Source: Acidobacteriota bacterium
GTDB lineage: Bacteria > Acidobacteriota > Thermoanaerobaculia > Gp7-AA8 > JAHWKK01
NCBI GenBank assembly: GCA_019347945.1
Contig: JAHWKK010000006.1
Span: forward strand, 111,076-175,075
Direction of reading: 5' to 3'
Length of the DNA: 64,000 nt
Program-made: the position numbers and the translations under genes
The notes under the pieces: generated by a model
Databases searched by the model: none
What the model was told of the DNA's origin: nothing
The model's input: only the letters and a program-made list of their open reading frames with translations
Shown here: piece by piece, positions 1-9,876 of the stretch
Position numbering within the stretch: position 1 is the stretch's first letter
Layout of the letters: the number at the start of each line of letters is the position of its first letter

Positions 1-61
1 CACCTATCCCCGTTTCGCGCGGAATCGAACTGATTTCGCCAGGGGCGTTCCCGACAACTGA

Positions 62-802
62 TCATCCGCCGCTTTTTCGGATCGCTTCGACCGCGGCACG
101 TGCACGGGTGATGCTCTCGAGACTGACCGTGTAATCGAGCATCCGCCAGAGGATCAGCACCTCCCGGCTGTGGCTGCCGGTCACACCCCGCTTCTCCATC
201 TCACCGCGGGCATCGGCGAGGAGATCCTGGCTGTCGGACAGCTCGGCGAGACTTCTCATCGCCTGCTCCACGAGCATCAGCGTGTCCGAATCGATCGCCT
301 GGGCGCCCTGAATCCCTGCTCGGGCCCGTTCGATCATTCGAATGGCTACCGCCTTCTTCTTGCGATCGAAGGATTCGGCGTCCTCGCGCCCGTGGAATCG
401 GATGAGCCTCCCGAGGATTCCGGCGATCTCTTCGATCGGCTGGTCGAACCGGAGCCCGGTTCGATAAAACAGCTTTCCCGTTGCGTCTTTTTCTCCCGTC
501 ATCCGGCTCCAGACGACGTCGGCCCTGAACTTGTGACGTTGTCCGAAGTCGGGATCGAGCACGGAGATCCGAACCGGCGATCCCACATTGAGATGGGTGG
601 TGTTGACGATCCCCATTCCCCCCGTGGAGATATCCACCAGGACGACTGAGTCGCCGCCGATCTCCGCCTCGAGCGGCGTGGCGAAGACGTAACGCTTTGC
701 CGTCCGGATGTCTTCGACGACCTGCGTACCAGCAGCAGTGGTCACTGTTTCTTTTCTCGTCAAGCCGTTTACTCCGAAAAAGATGGGATTCGCGAAACTC
801 AC
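62..802 (-). CDS. PilZ domain protein
   Basis: This 246-residue protein begins at a GTG preceded by GGTGAG, because the frame further upstream runs into the thioredoxin gene. Residues of about 35-130 form a PilZ domain: an RTAKR stretch supplies the RxxxR motif and DISTGG supplies the (D/N)xSxxG motif that binds cyclic di-GMP in this family. The C-terminal half is charged and probably helical, with no enzymatic domain, so it is likely a c-di-GMP-responsive adaptor whose partner is unknown. It follows the thioredoxin gene on the same strand with a gap of about 30 nt. A GGDEF protein elsewhere in the window (53047-54315) could supply the ligand; that link is inference. Confidence 0.8.
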   Translation of the reverse strand: MSFANPIFFGVNGLTRKETVTTAAGTQVVEDIRTAKRYVFATPLEAEIGGDSVVLVDISTGGMGIVNTTHLNVGSPVRISVLDPDFGQRHKFRADVVWSRMTGEKDATGKLFYRTGLRFDQPIEEIAGILGRLIRFHGREDAESFDRKKKAVAIRMIERARAGIQGAQAIDSDTLMLVEQAMRSLAELSDSQDLLADARGEMEKRGVTGSHSREVLILWRMLDYTVSLESITRARAAVEAIRKSGG

Positions 803-834
803 CGTCTCACCACCCCATTCTATCTCCCCGATGC

Positions 835-1257
835 CTAGAGATAACGCTCGAGAGCGCTCTCGATGCCGGCCCGATCGGTCAGACCGACCAGCCGTCCCGC
901 TTCCTCTCCGTCCCTGAAAAAGACGAGCATCGGAATGCTCTGGACGTTGAAGCGGGTCGATGTCGCTCGGTTGGCCTCGGTATCGAGCTTGGCGAACGTC
1001 ACATCGGTTCGACGCGATGCAACCTCGGAGAACACCGGTGCCATACGACGACAGGGCCCGCACCATTCGGCCCAGAAGTCGACCACGACCCTCGGCTCCC
1101 GCGAGAGAAGCGCGTCGAAGTTCTCGTCGGTGACCTCGACCGGGGTCCCTCTCATTTCGAGATCCGTCCCACAGCTTCCGCAAACGTTCCGGCGGCCGGG
1201 CTCACGTAACCGGTTCCTCTTTCCGCACGAACGGCATTTCACGATCAGATCACTCAT
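835..1257 (-). CDS. trxC: Thioredoxin 2-type thioredoxin with N-terminal zinc finger
   Basis: The 140-residue product carries two CxxC pairs (CRSC and CGSC) within the first 30 residues, as in thioredoxin 2, followed by a thioredoxin fold with the WCGPC active site near residue 67 and a cis-proline in SIPM. It is a cytoplasmic dithiol-disulfide reductase; the zinc finger in TrxC proteins is redox-sensitive. A strong GAGGAGAGG ribosome site lies just before the ATG, which fixes the start well inside the longer open frame. The PilZ gene follows downstream on the same strand and may be cotranscribed. Confidence 0.92.
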   Translation of the reverse strand: MSDLIVKCRSCGKRNRLREPGRRNVCGSCGTDLEMRGTPVEVTDENFDALLSREPRVVVDFWAEWCGPCRRMAPVFSEVASRRTDVTFAKLDTEANRATSTRFNVQSIPMLVFFRDGEEAGRLVGLTDRAGIESALERYL

Positions 1258-1313
1258 TTGCCTCTCCTCACTCTCACGGTAACGCCCGGCCATTCCCGAA
1301 GTATGATGCGTCC

Positions 1314-1781
1314 ATGAGCAGGCCCGCGACCCCGGAGACCCTTCGAATGCTCTGGATCGCCATGCTGGCGTCGGTTCTGATCTATGGCCTTCTCGCATGG
1401 ATCATCACCAGCGAGAGTGCCGAACCCGCGGACTGGCGGGATCCGATGGTCTACATCCTCGCGGGCATGGCTGCCATGGTGATGATCGCAGCGATTGTCG
1501 TGCCTGGCCTCGTGGTAACGGCGGCTCGCCGAGCAAAGCGCTCGGATCGTCCCTCGACTTCACAACCGACCTCCGCTTTCGAGCTCACCGGGGAAGTCAC
1601 CACGGCCTACATCCTCCGGCTCACCATGATCGAATCGGTCGCGATCTTCGGGCTGGTTCTGGCGATGGTGAAACAGAGCTTCGACTTCTTCGTTCCTTTC
1701 GGACTCGTCGCAATCGCTGCATTTCTCGCGATCTCGCCGAGCACCGATCATCTCCGCGGACTCGATCGATCGGGGCGCTGA
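1314..1781 (+). CDS. Four-pass membrane protein, unknown function
   Basis: The 155-residue protein has four hydrophobic segments, at about residues 11-31, 45-68, 103-121 and 126-143, separated by short polar loops; a basic loop after the second segment suggests cytoplasmic exposure there. No family is recognised and no catalytic motif is visible. It is divergently oriented to the thioredoxin gene and convergent with uvrB, its stop codon directly abutting the uvrB stop. Its coding character is supported by the consistent hydrophobic pattern; its function is unknown. Confidence 0.65.
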   Translation: MSRPATPETLRMLWIAMLASVLIYGLLAWIITSESAEPADWRDPMVYILAGMAAMVMIAAIVVPGLVVTAARRAKRSDRPSTSQPTSAFELTGEVTTAYILRLTMIESVAIFGLVLAMVKQSFDFFVPFGLVAIAAFLAISPSTDHLRGLDRSGR

Positions 1782-3767
1782 TCAGATGAGCAGTTCGGCT
1801 TCGCGCAACTGGCGGAGCCGGTCGCGCAGTTCGGCGGCCTTTTCGAATTCCAGCTTCGAGGCTGCCTCCCGCATTTCCTTCTCGAGCCGCCTGATTCGCT
1901 CTTCGAGAGGGCCCTCGGCCACCAGATCGAGCCCCGTATTCGCGATCTCGACGCCATAGAAATCGAGGTTGGCCATCTTCACGAGATCGGAATCGACCGC
2001 TCTCATGACCGACTTCGGCTCGATCCCGTGCAACTCGTTGTACTCCGACTGAACCGCACGACGTCTGTTGGTCTCATCGAGCGCGTGCTGGATCGAGTCG
2101 GTGATCCGATCGGCGTATAGAACGGCTTTCGCGTTGACGTTGCGCGCTGCCCGGCCGATCGTCTGGATCAGGGACGTACCGGAGCGGAGAAATCCCTCCT
2201 TGTCGGCATCCAGGATGGCGACGAGCGAGCATTCCGGAATGTCGAGTCCCTCCCGCAGGAGGTTGATCCCGACGATCACATCGTAGGTACCGAGGCGGAA
2301 ATCGCGCAGGATCGCGACTCGCTCGAGGGTGTCGATGTCGCTGTGGAGGTAGTGAACCCTGATCCCGATCTCCAGCAGGTACCGGGTCAGATCCTCGGCC
2401 ATCCGCTTGGTGAGGACCGTGACCAGCACCCTTTCGTCACGCTCAGTCCGGTCCCGGATCAATCCGATGAGATCATCGACCTGGCCCCGGACCGGACGGA
2501 TCTCGACCTCGGGGTCGAGCAGCCCCGTAGGCCGGATCACCTGCTCGACAAACTCGCCGCCGGTGAGTGTCAGCTCGTAATCGCCGGGCGTGGCCGAGAC
2601 GTAGATGGCCTGATCGATCCGCTCCCTGAACTCGTCGAAATTGAGCGGGCGGTTGTCCAGGGCGCTCGGAAGACGGAAGCCATACTCGACAAGCGTCTCC
2701 TTGCGCGAACGGTCGCCACCCCACATCCCGCGCACCTGAGGAATCGTCTGGTGCGACTCGTCGATGACGATCAGAAAGTCATCGGGAAAGTAGTCGAGAA
2801 GGGTGGGCGGCGGCTCTCCGGGAGCCCGGCCGCTCAGATGACGACTGTAGTTCTCGATACCGTTGCAGTAGCCGAGCTCGGCCATCATTTCCAGATCGAA
2901 CATCGTTCGCTGCGCCAGCCGCTGCGCCTCGAGCATTCTTCCAGCCTCTCTCAGCTCCCTCACCCGTTCGTCGAGCTCTTCCCTGATATTGGTCATCGCG
3001 TCGGCCAGGCGGTCGCGCGGGGTCACGTAATGGCTCTTGGGATAGACGGCCAGACGGTCGATCGATTCACCCGCCCTTCCGGTGACCGGATCGATTCGCC
3101 GGATCGCCTCGATCTCGTCCCCGAAAAACTCGATCCGGACGGCATCGTCCTCGTACGCCGGCCAGATTTCCATCACGTCGCCACGCAACCGGAACGTTCC
3201 TCGGCTCAGATCGTACGGCGTGCGCTCGTACTGCATGTCGGTCAACCGTCTCAGATAGTGATCGATCGGCTGGTCCTGTCCGGTCTCGAAAAAGAGGAGC
3301 ATGCCGAAATAGAGCTGCGGATCGCCGATGCCGTAGATGCAGGAGACCGAGGCGACGATGATCACGTCACGCCTTTCGAACAGCGCTTTCGTCGCGGCGA
3401 GTCTCAGTTTGTCGATCTCGTCGTTCTTGGTCATCTCCTTTTCGATGTAGAGATCGCTTTGCGGTACGTATGCTTCAGGCTGGTAATAGTCGTAGTAGGA
3501 GACGAAATACTCGACCCGGTTGCGCGGAAAGAAGTTCCGGTACTCCTGGTAGAGCTGCGCCGCGAGCGTCTTGTTGTGGCTCAACACCAGGGTCGGGCGA
3601 TTGATCTTCTCGATGACGGACGCGATCGTGAAGGTTTTGCCCGAACCGGTCACGCCGAGCAGGACCTGATGCTTCTCACCCGATGACACGGATCGGGTCA
3701 GCTGTTCGATCGCTTCGATCTGATCGCCCTGAGGCGTGAAGCGTGACGTCAGCTCGAAGTTGTTCAC
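1782..3767 (-). CDS. uvrB: Excinuclease ABC subunit B
   Basis: This is UvrB, the damage-verifying helicase of nucleotide excision repair that is loaded by UvrA and recruits UvrC. At 661 residues it is close to the usual length of about 670. It shows the Walker A GVTGSGKT near residue 40, the beta-hairpin region [12 protein letters not shown], the DESH box, helicase motif QTIGRAARN, and a C-terminal UVR motif ([14 protein letters not shown]) that contacts UvrC. I chose the GTG at 3767 because family similarity begins there ([15 protein letters not shown]); the longer frame runs through the upstream gene. It lies 13 nt downstream of a membrane-anchored protein gene on the same strand and may be cotranscribed with it. 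Confidence 0.96.
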   Translation of the reverse strand: MNNFELTSRFTPQGDQIEAIEQLTRSVSSGEKHQVLLGVTGSGKTFTIASVIEKINRPTLVLSHNKTLAAQLYQEYRNFFPRNRVEYFVSYYDYYQPEAYVPQSDLYIEKEMTKNDEIDKLRLAATKALFERRDVIIVASVSCIYGIGDPQLYFGMLLFFETGQDQPIDHYLRRLTDMQYERTPYDLSRGTFRLRGDVMEIWPAYEDDAVRIEFFGDEIEAIRRIDPVTGRAGESIDRLAVYPKSHYVTPRDRLADAMTNIREELDERVRELREAGRMLEAQRLAQRTMFDLEMMAELGYCNGIENYSRHLSGRAPGEPPPTLLDYFPDDFLIVIDESHQTIPQVRGMWGGDRSRKETLVEYGFRLPSALDNRPLNFDEFRERIDQAIYVSATPGDYELTLTGGEFVEQVIRPTGLLDPEVEIRPVRGQVDDLIGLIRDRTERDERVLVTVLTKRMAEDLTRYLLEIGIRVHYLHSDIDTLERVAILRDFRLGTYDVIVGINLLREGLDIPECSLVAILDADKEGFLRSGTSLIQTIGRAARNVNAKAVLYADRITDSIQHALDETNRRRAVQSEYNELHGIEPKSVMRAVDSDLVKMANLDFYGVEIANTGLDLVAEGPLEERIRRLEKEMREAASKLEFEKAAELRDRLRQLREAELLI

Positions 3768-3780
3768 TCGGAGATCGGGC

Positions 3781-4314
3781 TCAGAAACTCTGCTCGATCG
3801 GCTCGTCGTTGATCTTGCGGAGCTCGACCAGAAGTTCCTCGGCTTCTTCCGAGTCGATTCGCTCGTCGGCGACAGCCGTCTGAAGGACCGGCAGAAGCTC
3901 CTGGAGGTCCATGAATCCGATCTCTTTCCGCTCGATTCTGACGCGAACCTCGTCGAGCTCCCGTGTGAGCTCGGCCTTCGCCGCGTCATCGAGCTCGGTC
4001 GATTCCGTCACGGTGTTCGAGAGCTCGGTCATGAGCGTCTTGCCGAACCATCCGCTGTCGAGCAGCCACCAGAAACCGCCAATCAGAAGAATGACGACGA
4101 GGCAACCCGCGCCTCCGCATCCGATCGCCCATTTTCCGCAGCCCTTCTTCTCAGCGGTCTTGACGGGTTCCTGCGAGTAGTATCCGGCCGGTGTATTGAT
4201 GCCGGGCTGGCCGGGTCCTGGAACCGGCGGGTGTTCCGCCGCGCCCGGCGGAGGGGGAGTCGGAACTGATCCTGCTCCCGATTTCGGCGTGCCGTCGTAT
4301 CGATTGTCCTCCAA
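3781..4314 (-). CDS. Proline-rich single-pass membrane protein, unknown
   Basis: The 177-residue protein starts at TTG with a strong GGGAGGG ribosome site 5 nt upstream. Residues 1-50 are Pro/Gly-rich and soluble, one hydrophobic segment with several Gly and Cys residues spans about 65-87, and the remaining 90 residues are acidic and probably helical. The topology looks like an N-terminal cytoplasmic tail, a single membrane pass and an external or cytoplasmic helical domain. No family is recognised. It is immediately upstream of uvrB on the same strand, but nothing indicates a repair role. Confidence 0.6.
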   Translation of the reverse strand: MEDNRYDGTPKSGAGSVPTPPPPGAAEHPPVPGPGQPGINTPAGYYSQEPVKTAEKKGCGKWAIGCGGAGCLVVILLIGGFWWLLDSGWFGKTLMTELSNTVTESTELDDAAKAELTRELDEVRVRIERKEIGFMDLQELLPVLQTAVADERIDSEEAEELLVELRKINDEPIEQSF

Positions 4315-4403
4315 ATTGACCCTCCCTGCGGTAATAAATCCGAATCTATCATGTTATCCTTCGTCGAACTGGATAACTCGCTCAGACACGGAGATTAACT
4401 TCA

Positions 4404-4781
4404 ATGGCGAAACTATCGGACCTGACGATCCTGGTCCTCGACGACAATCCCCTCGTACTCAAGCTGGCGCGGGCGCTGCTCGAGAAAGAAGGCTCCTCGG
4501 TGCTGACCGCCGGAAGCTGGATCGAGTTCAACCATGTCCTCGCGACCAACGTCCCTGATCTGATCCTCATCGATGTCAATCTCCCGAGCATCAAGGGAAA
4601 TCGCCTGAGCGAAGTACTCAAATCTCAGCCGAGCAAGAAGCACGTTCCCATCGTCCTGATCTCCGATCTTCCGGAAAAGTCGCTCGAAGAGATGTTCCCT
4701 GCGTCCGGTGCCGACGCGTGGCTGAAGAAACCACTCACCAGAGAGAAGCTGACCGAGATCGCAGGACGCCTCCTCGACTGA
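4404..4781 (+). CDS. Single-domain response regulator (CheY-like)
   Basis: This 125-residue protein is a stand-alone receiver domain with no output domain. The acidic pair is D13-D14, the phosphoacceptor is D57 in the LILIDVNLP strand, and the conserved lysine lies in the LKKP turn near residue 109. Such proteins act as phosphate shuttles or bind partner proteins. A GGAG ribosome site precedes the ATG. No kinase gene is adjacent, so the partner may be one of the four sensor kinases elsewhere in the window; this is inference. Confidence 0.88.
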   Translation: MAKLSDLTILVLDDNPLVLKLARALLEKEGSSVLTAGSWIEFNHVLATNVPDLILIDVNLPSIKGNRLSEVLKSQPSKKHVPIVLISDLPEKSLEEMFPASGADAWLKKPLTREKLTEIAGRLLD

Positions 4782-5255
4782 ACTTGCTTCAGGACGAAGC
4801 GGGGAGCCGCGAATCATCGTCATGGCGGGACGGAAGAATCATTCACGAGCCGCCCCCGAATCCTTCGCCCGTGCTTCGCCGGTCTCCTAATGAAACGACC
4901 ACGAAATTGCGTGGACTTCGACCTTTTGCAGCGCTTCGCTTGGCCTGATGTCCCACCCTGCAAGGTCCCTTCGGTTTCCCCCACCCATCACCCCTCAGGG
5001 CAGGCTCCTCGCTTGCCCACCCGACCGCCCGCTCGGGACGACGTCGGTTTGAGTATGGAGTGCGGGGTTTTGCGGGCTCCGGTTTTCATTCCCCCTTCAC
5101 CGACGCAACGCGCCGGTCAATTGCTCAGGATGACAAGAGCGGACTTTTCCCCGCCATCGTCTCTACCCGGGTTTCGGCACCAGCCCGTCCAGACCCGACC
5201 CCGATCCCTGGAACGAAACCTCCAACCTCCAACCTCAAACTTCCAACCTCAACAT
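4782..5255. other. Intergenic region without a supported gene
   Basis: About 470 bases lie between the convergent response regulator and PBP1A genes. Reading frames here have no family resemblance. The right end, about 5215-5255, is a run of imperfect CAACCTC heptamers ending at the PBP1A stop codon. No clear terminator is visible. Confidence 0.5.
5215..5255. repeat. Imperfect CAACCTC heptamer tandem repeat
   Basis: Five or so consecutive units of the form CAACCTC or CAAACTT sit immediately 3' to the PBP1A gene. A second tract of the same heptamer occurs at 18439-18462, also at the 3' end of a gene pair. Confidence 0.7.
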
Positions 5256-7664
5256 CTAGTTACTCGGCGGGGCTTCCGCCGGCGGGAGCTCGTCAGGCGG
5301 CGGAGACTCCGCGCCAGCTTCCAGGGCCAGCTCCGGTTCGACGGGGAGACCTTCGGGAATCGTCCCGTAGATCTCACCCCAGCAGTTCTTTTCCGGCTCG
5401 GTACCGGTGATGAAGACGCCCTGCACCACCCGACCACACGGCCCTTCTGCGCGCCTTCCCGTCTTGAGATCGAACGAGACCGAGACCACGCCGGGCGGAA
5501 CCTCGAACGCTTCCTTCGGCTCCCCCCTCAGCCCCAGTTCGTCGATCGCTTTGAAGACCTCGATCCAGATCGGAAGAGCCACATCACCACCCGTCGATCC
5601 GCGGCCGAGCGATTTCCTCGGATCGTCGTATCCGACCCAGACCGCAACCGTGTACTCCGGTGAATAGCCGACGAACCACGAGTCGGTGTAACCGTTCGTC
5701 GTCCCGGTCTTTCCGGCATAGACTCCCGGGAGTGTGTGTGCCGGAAACCCGGTGCCTCGCCGCACGACGGCCTGCATCGCGTGGGTCAGGACGTAGGCCA
5801 CCTGCTCGGTCGTAGCCTCCTGGAGGTCCGGATACGTCTCTTCGAGTATCTGCCCCTCGGCGCTCTTCACGCGCCGGAGCATCCTCGGCTCGGCGTGCAC
5901 CCCGCCGTTGGCAAAGCTGTTGAACGCCGCCGCCATCTCGATCGGAGGAATCCCGGCGGGTCCGAGCGCCAGCGATGGAACCTCCGGCAGATCCGCCGAG
6001 ATCCCCGCTCGTCTCGCAAAGTCGATCACTTCGCCGATTCCGATCAGCAACATCACTTTGACTGCCGGGATGTTGATCGACAGCTCCAGCGCGCGCTGAA
6101 TCGTGATCACCCCCTCGTAGGTGCCTGTGTAATTTCTCGGTCGATAGACTCGATTGCCGTCGAGCTCGAACTCGGTGGCGGCGTCGAAAACCGTGTCGGC
6201 AGGCGTGTATCCTTTCTCGAACGCCGCTCCGTAGACGAAGGGCTTGAACGCCGAGCCGACCTGCCGCGCGGACTGTACCGCCCGGTTGAACTTCGAGTTC
6301 CTGAAGTCGTAGCCGCCCACCAGCGCCCGCACCTCACCCGTTGGAACGTCGAGGACGACGACCGCCCCCTGGAGCGCCGGATACTGATCGAGATACCACT
6401 TTCTCGGTTCCTCTTCTCCCTCTTCGAAGCGAACCCAGATCACGTCGCCTTCGCGCAGCTCCCGCGCAACATCTCTGCGGGTCCAACGGGTCGAGTCGGC
6501 ATCGAGGGTGATCGTTTCGCCGGCGAGCCGCGCCTCGATCGCACCGGTCTCGGATTGAAGGACCACGGCCGGGTAGGCTTCACCCGCCTCGAGCTCTTCC
6601 CGCCAGCGGGGATCGGACCACGTCGCCGGATCGCCGCCCTCGTCGATGATGTTTCGCTCCGGTTTGCGGAATCCTCTGATTCGATCGAGCCTTCTCAGAT
6701 TCTTCCGTAGCGCTCGCTCCGTTTCTTCCTGCAGCGCCAGATCGAGCGTCGTCTCGACGACGAGTCCTCCGCGATAGAGCCCCGCGGTGCCGTAATTCTC
6801 CTGAAGGTACTGGCGGACCTCCTCGGTGAAATAGCCACCCGCTCCGGGCGCATCCTCCTCCCAGTCGCGGAGAATGATCGGCTTCGCACGGGCCTGCTTC
6901 CGCTCCTGCTCGCTGATGTATCCCTGTTCGGCCATCCTGTCCAGAATGTAGTTGCGCCGCGAAATGACGCGATCGCCGTTGGAGATCGGAGAGTAGTCGG
7001 ATGGTCTCTGAATCAGCGCCGCGATCAGCGCAGCCTCCGCGATGTCGAGATCGCTGGCGTTCTTTCCGAAGTAGACACGCGAAGCAGCCTCGACACCATA
7101 GGCACCTTCGCCGAGGAAGATCTGGTTCGCGTACATCTCGAGGATCTGGTCCTTGGTGAATGTCTTCTCCATCTCGACCGCGAGAAAGGCTTCGTTGAAC
7201 TTTCGCGTCCAGCTCTTCTCAGGTGTGAGGAAGATCTGCTTGGCGAGCTGCTGGGTGATCGTGGAGGCTCCCTGTGCCTTTTCCCGCAGGATGAGGTCGG
7301 TCTTGACCGCCCGCAGCACCGCGATCGGATCGATTCCGCCATGTTCGTAAAAGCGCTTGTCCTCGATCGCGACAATGGCGTTCTTCAGATGAGGCGACAT
7401 CTCGGAGGATTCGATGACGATCCGCTTCTGAAGCGAGTACTCGGCGACGCGCTCGCCGTTCCGATCAACGATCCGGGTAATGATGTCGGGACGATAATCG
7501 TAGAGTTTCTCGACCAGCGGCCTCTCGATCATCCGGGCGAAGAGATATCCCGCCGGAATGCCGAGTGCGATGAAGACGGCCAGCAGCGCGAGACGCGTCA
7601 GATAGAAAGAGCGGATCCGCCTTCCCCTCCCCTTCTTCCCCCCGGGATTCGCTTCTGCCGTCAT
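5256..7664 (-). CDS. mrcA: Bifunctional penicillin-binding protein 1A
   Basis: The 802-residue class A PBP polymerises lipid II and crosslinks peptidoglycan in the periplasm. A cytoplasmic basic N-terminus is followed by one membrane anchor (about 22-45). The GT51 glycosyltransferase domain has catalytic E101 in EDKRFYEHGG and the TITQQLAK motif near 135-142. The transpeptidase domain has SAFK with nucleophile S471, SIN at 529-531 and KTG at 652-654. An OB-like insert lies between the two domains, and the C-terminus is Pro/Glu-rich. It appears monocistronic and convergent with the response regulator gene. Confidence 0.95.
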   Translation of the reverse strand: MTAEANPGGKKGRGRRIRSFYLTRLALLAVFIALGIPAGYLFARMIERPLVEKLYDYRPDIITRIVDRNGERVAEYSLQKRIVIESSEMSPHLKNAIVAIEDKRFYEHGGIDPIAVLRAVKTDLILREKAQGASTITQQLAKQIFLTPEKSWTRKFNEAFLAVEMEKTFTKDQILEMYANQIFLGEGAYGVEAASRVYFGKNASDLDIAEAALIAALIQRPSDYSPISNGDRVISRRNYILDRMAEQGYISEQERKQARAKPIILRDWEEDAPGAGGYFTEEVRQYLQENYGTAGLYRGGLVVETTLDLALQEETERALRKNLRRLDRIRGFRKPERNIIDEGGDPATWSDPRWREELEAGEAYPAVVLQSETGAIEARLAGETITLDADSTRWTRRDVARELREGDVIWVRFEEGEEEPRKWYLDQYPALQGAVVVLDVPTGEVRALVGGYDFRNSKFNRAVQSARQVGSAFKPFVYGAAFEKGYTPADTVFDAATEFELDGNRVYRPRNYTGTYEGVITIQRALELSINIPAVKVMLLIGIGEVIDFARRAGISADLPEVPSLALGPAGIPPIEMAAAFNSFANGGVHAEPRMLRRVKSAEGQILEETYPDLQEATTEQVAYVLTHAMQAVVRRGTGFPAHTLPGVYAGKTGTTNGYTDSWFVGYSPEYTVAVWVGYDDPRKSLGRGSTGGDVALPIWIEVFKAIDELGLRGEPKEAFEVPPGVVSVSFDLKTGRRAEGPCGRVVQGVFITGTEPEKNCWGEIYGTIPEGLPVEPELALEAGAESPPPDELPPAEAPPSN

Positions 7665-7701
7665 GACCCTCAGTTTATACGACGCCCAGCGCGGGCGGAG
7701 G

Positions 7702-8319
7702 TCACAGAATCATCGTCAGAACGCCGGCGATGAACAGGAGGCCGACGAAGGCAACCGAGACCCAGAATGTGGCGATCGTCCCCTTGTGAACGTCGACTCG
7801 ATCACCTCTCTCGCCGAGGAGATAGCGAAGATATTCGACTCGAACTCTCACTGCGCCGAGCTTTCTCTCGAGCTCGACGTCGGGATAGACCACCGTATTG
7901 ATCTCCGGCATCATGACGACCGGTACGATCACGGCGCCTTTCGCCTCGGTCACGAAACCGTTCAGCTCGCTGCGGTGAGGCGCTCCCGACTCACCGACGA
8001 TCACGACGTACACCGTCGTCGTCTGGAAGATCATTCCCGCTTTGCGGTCTCTGGCTCGGGCGATGAACAGGTTTCCGACTCCTCCCATCGCCTGATCGAT
8101 GACCTTTTCCGAAACTGCCTCGGTGTGGAGAAAGATGAAGACGGTTTCGCCCTCGGCAAACAGGACCCGTTCGCGACGGTGCCACACCTCGTCGCCGAGC
8201 GCAGCCCATTCGTCATCGTCCGGCTTTCGGCTGAATCCCTCGGCGCCGAGAACCGCCGTCAGCCGATTCCTCGGACTCGGTTCTTCAGGAGATTCAATCG
8301 GCTTTGTCGTCGTCAGCAT
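7702..8319 (-). CDS. Tail-anchored protein of unknown function
   Basis: The 205-residue product has a soluble acidic/basic body and a single C-terminal hydrophobic segment (about 183-203), so it is probably inserted as a tail-anchored inner-membrane protein with a cytoplasmic domain. No known domain is recognised; the beta-rich central part reads like a small sensory or partner-binding fold. Its start overlaps the 3' end of the upstream response regulator gene by 26 nt, which points to translational coupling and a possible shared role. Confidence 0.65.
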   Translation of the reverse strand: MLTTTKPIESPEEPSPRNRLTAVLGAEGFSRKPDDDEWAALGDEVWHRRERVLFAEGETVFIFLHTEAVSEKVIDQAMGGVGNLFIARARDRKAGMIFQTTTVYVVIVGESGAPHRSELNGFVTEAKGAVIVPVVMMPEINTVVYPDVELERKLGAVRVRVEYLRYLLGERGDRVDVHKGTIATFWVSVAFVGLLFIAGVLTMIL

Positions 8320-8659
8320 ATTTTTCGACCAGTTTGGTCAGCTCCTCGAATTCAAAAGGTTTGCCGAGGTAGGCGTCCGCGCCGCAACTGTCTGCTTTCT
8401 CCCGGATGTCGCGATCTCCCGACAGGATGATCACCGGAATCCCGCGCGTCTGCTCGTCCGATTTGAGGCGCGAGCAGAGGGCGTCACCCGGCAACCCCTT
8501 CACTCCGAGGTCGGCGATCACGAGTGACGGATGCTCGGCGTGCGCCTGCTTCAGGGCGGCGTCACCTCCGGACACCGTCTTCGATTTCCGACCCATTCTC
8601 TTCAGCACCAGCTCAATGAGCCGGGAAACCTGAGGGTCATCCTCGACGATCAAAATCAA
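8294..8659 (-). CDS. Single-domain response regulator
   Basis: The 121-residue stand-alone receiver domain has acidic residues D7 and D8, phosphoacceptor D50 (VIADLGVKG), and the conserved lysine in YLGKPF near residue 101. It appears to start at TTG, with AGGAG about 11 nt upstream. There is no output domain. It overlaps the following tail-anchored protein gene by 26 nt, suggesting the two are produced together and that the regulator may act on the membrane protein; that function is inference. Confidence 0.85.
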   Translation of the reverse strand: MILIVEDDPQVSRLIELVLKRMGRKSKTVSGGDAALKQAHAEHPSLVIADLGVKGLPGDALCSRLKSDEQTRGIPVIILSGDRDIREKADSCGADAYLGKPFEFEELTKLVEKYADDDKAD

Positions 8660-8683
8660 TTTACTCGGATCTCCTTTTTTTCT

Positions 8684-9160
8684 TCAGACGAAGTTGAAAC
8701 GAACTCTGCGGCGTATCTGCCCGGCGAGCGCTCCAAGAATCGCGCCTACTACGTTCCAGATCACATCATTGACGTCGGTCACCCGAGTTGGCTGGAAATA
8801 CTGGATCGCCTCGATGGCACCGCTGAAGGCGGTTGCGAGAAGCGCGATGTAGACGAAAGACTCGATCGCGTACCGATCCCCGTTGTCGAGCAGGATGAAG
8901 AGGAAAAAACCCCAGGGAACGAAGAGAAGTACGTTCAGCAGAACCGGCATCGCCAGAGCAACGAGAACGGAAAAGGGAAGGTCCCCCTCCTGGAGCTTCT
9001 CGGTCAGAACCATGACATCGTGAAATGGTCGTGGGTCGACCTTCCGATAGGTTTTGCCGGCAATCTGGAGCGTGACGAGAAGAATCGCGCCAGTCGTCAG
9101 AAGCAGCATCAACAACGTGACGGCTCTCGGAATCGTCACCGTTCGCGGATCACGCGCCAT
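8684..9160 (-). CDS. VanZ-like family membrane protein
   Basis: The 158-residue protein has four hydrophobic segments and the VanZ-family signature near its C-terminus (TRVTDVNDVIWNVVGA, about residues 125-140), plus an acidic glutamate in the preceding segment (GAIEAIQYF). VanZ-like proteins are small membrane proteins, one of which gives low-level teicoplanin resistance; most are of unknown function and the name should not be read as a resistance call. It lies 24 nt upstream of the response regulator gene on the same strand. Confidence 0.82.
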   Translation of the reverse strand: MARDPRTVTIPRAVTLLMLLLTTGAILLVTLQIAGKTYRKVDPRPFHDVMVLTEKLQEGDLPFSVLVALAMPVLLNVLLFVPWGFFLFILLDNGDRYAIESFVYIALLATAFSGAIEAIQYFQPTRVTDVNDVIWNVVGAILGALAGQIRRRVRFNFV

Positions 9161-9172
9161 GGCTGGAGAGTA

Positions 9173-9769
9173 TCACCCAATCGGCCGCTGAGACCTCAGC
9201 CCGGCGATCCTCGGATGCGTCTCGACGGCGAGGAGGAAGCCCCGGAACGAGCTCATCATCGCGAGACGCTCCTGCTCGACGGTCCGGACGATCCGATCGA
9301 CGTCGAGAGGTGGACGGATCCGTCTTCGAAAACGTTCGAGCGAGAGCGCGAGCCCGTCGAGCCTGGCGTAGGATTCGAGCCAGCCTTCCTCGATCATGCG
9401 AATCGCCACCGAGCGGGCAACCGACGGAAATTCGTCGAGACCGGACGCGATGGCCGCGTGGCACCCGGTCACGAACGTCTCGAGTGGAAGCTCGGAGAAC
9501 TCGTCCCACCCGGATGCAAGGAGATGATCGCCCACGATATCGGCAACCACCGTCGCATACCGGTCGCACGAAGGTCGGAGCCGCCGGCAGTTCTCCCGGA
9601 ACGATTCCGTCCGGTCACCGATCGCATCGACGGCACGATGGAGGCGAAGTCCCGGCTGGTAAATCGCTCGGTGATCCTCGACCGGTCCCTTGAGAAAATC
9701 TCCGAGAAAGCTCCCGACCATGAGCGACCGATCCGAGGCAGCTGTATAGAAATGTCCGAGAAAGTTCAT
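9173..9769 (-). CDS. acpH: AcpH-like acyl-carrier-protein phosphodiesterase
   Basis: The 198-residue protein matches the AcpH family, which removes the 4'-phosphopantetheine group from acyl carrier protein. The N-terminal MNFLGHF, the GSFLGDFLKG segment, the LHRAVD helix and the DIVGDHLL motif with its Asp-His metal ligands are typical of this HD-like helical fold, and the length fits E. coli AcpH. It is 12 nt upstream of the VanZ-like gene. ACP hydrolase activity is inferred from the family; homologues outside Proteobacteria are poorly studied. Confidence 0.8.
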   Translation of the reverse strand: MNFLGHFYTAASDRSLMVGSFLGDFLKGPVEDHRAIYQPGLRLHRAVDAIGDRTESFRENCRRLRPSCDRYATVVADIVGDHLLASGWDEFSELPLETFVTGCHAAIASGLDEFPSVARSVAIRMIEEGWLESYARLDGLALSLERFRRRIRPPLDVDRIVRTVEQERLAMMSSFRGFLLAVETHPRIAGLRSQRPIG

Positions 9770-9876
9770 GGTTTCGCCCGCGCGTCAGGCACGGGAGCCG
9801 CAACCCGCAGGGCCCGATTGACGCCTCCCCGCGCGAGTGCTAACGTCCGCGCCGAATCGACTCGAGAGGACCAACC

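Noticed and set aside
2343..3686. A 447-residue open frame opposite uvrB
   Set aside because: It is antisense to a highly conserved gene and has no recognisable domain.
8684..9160. VanZ-like protein as an antibiotic-resistance gene
   Set aside because: No vanHAX cluster is present, and VanZ-like membrane proteins are common without a resistance role.
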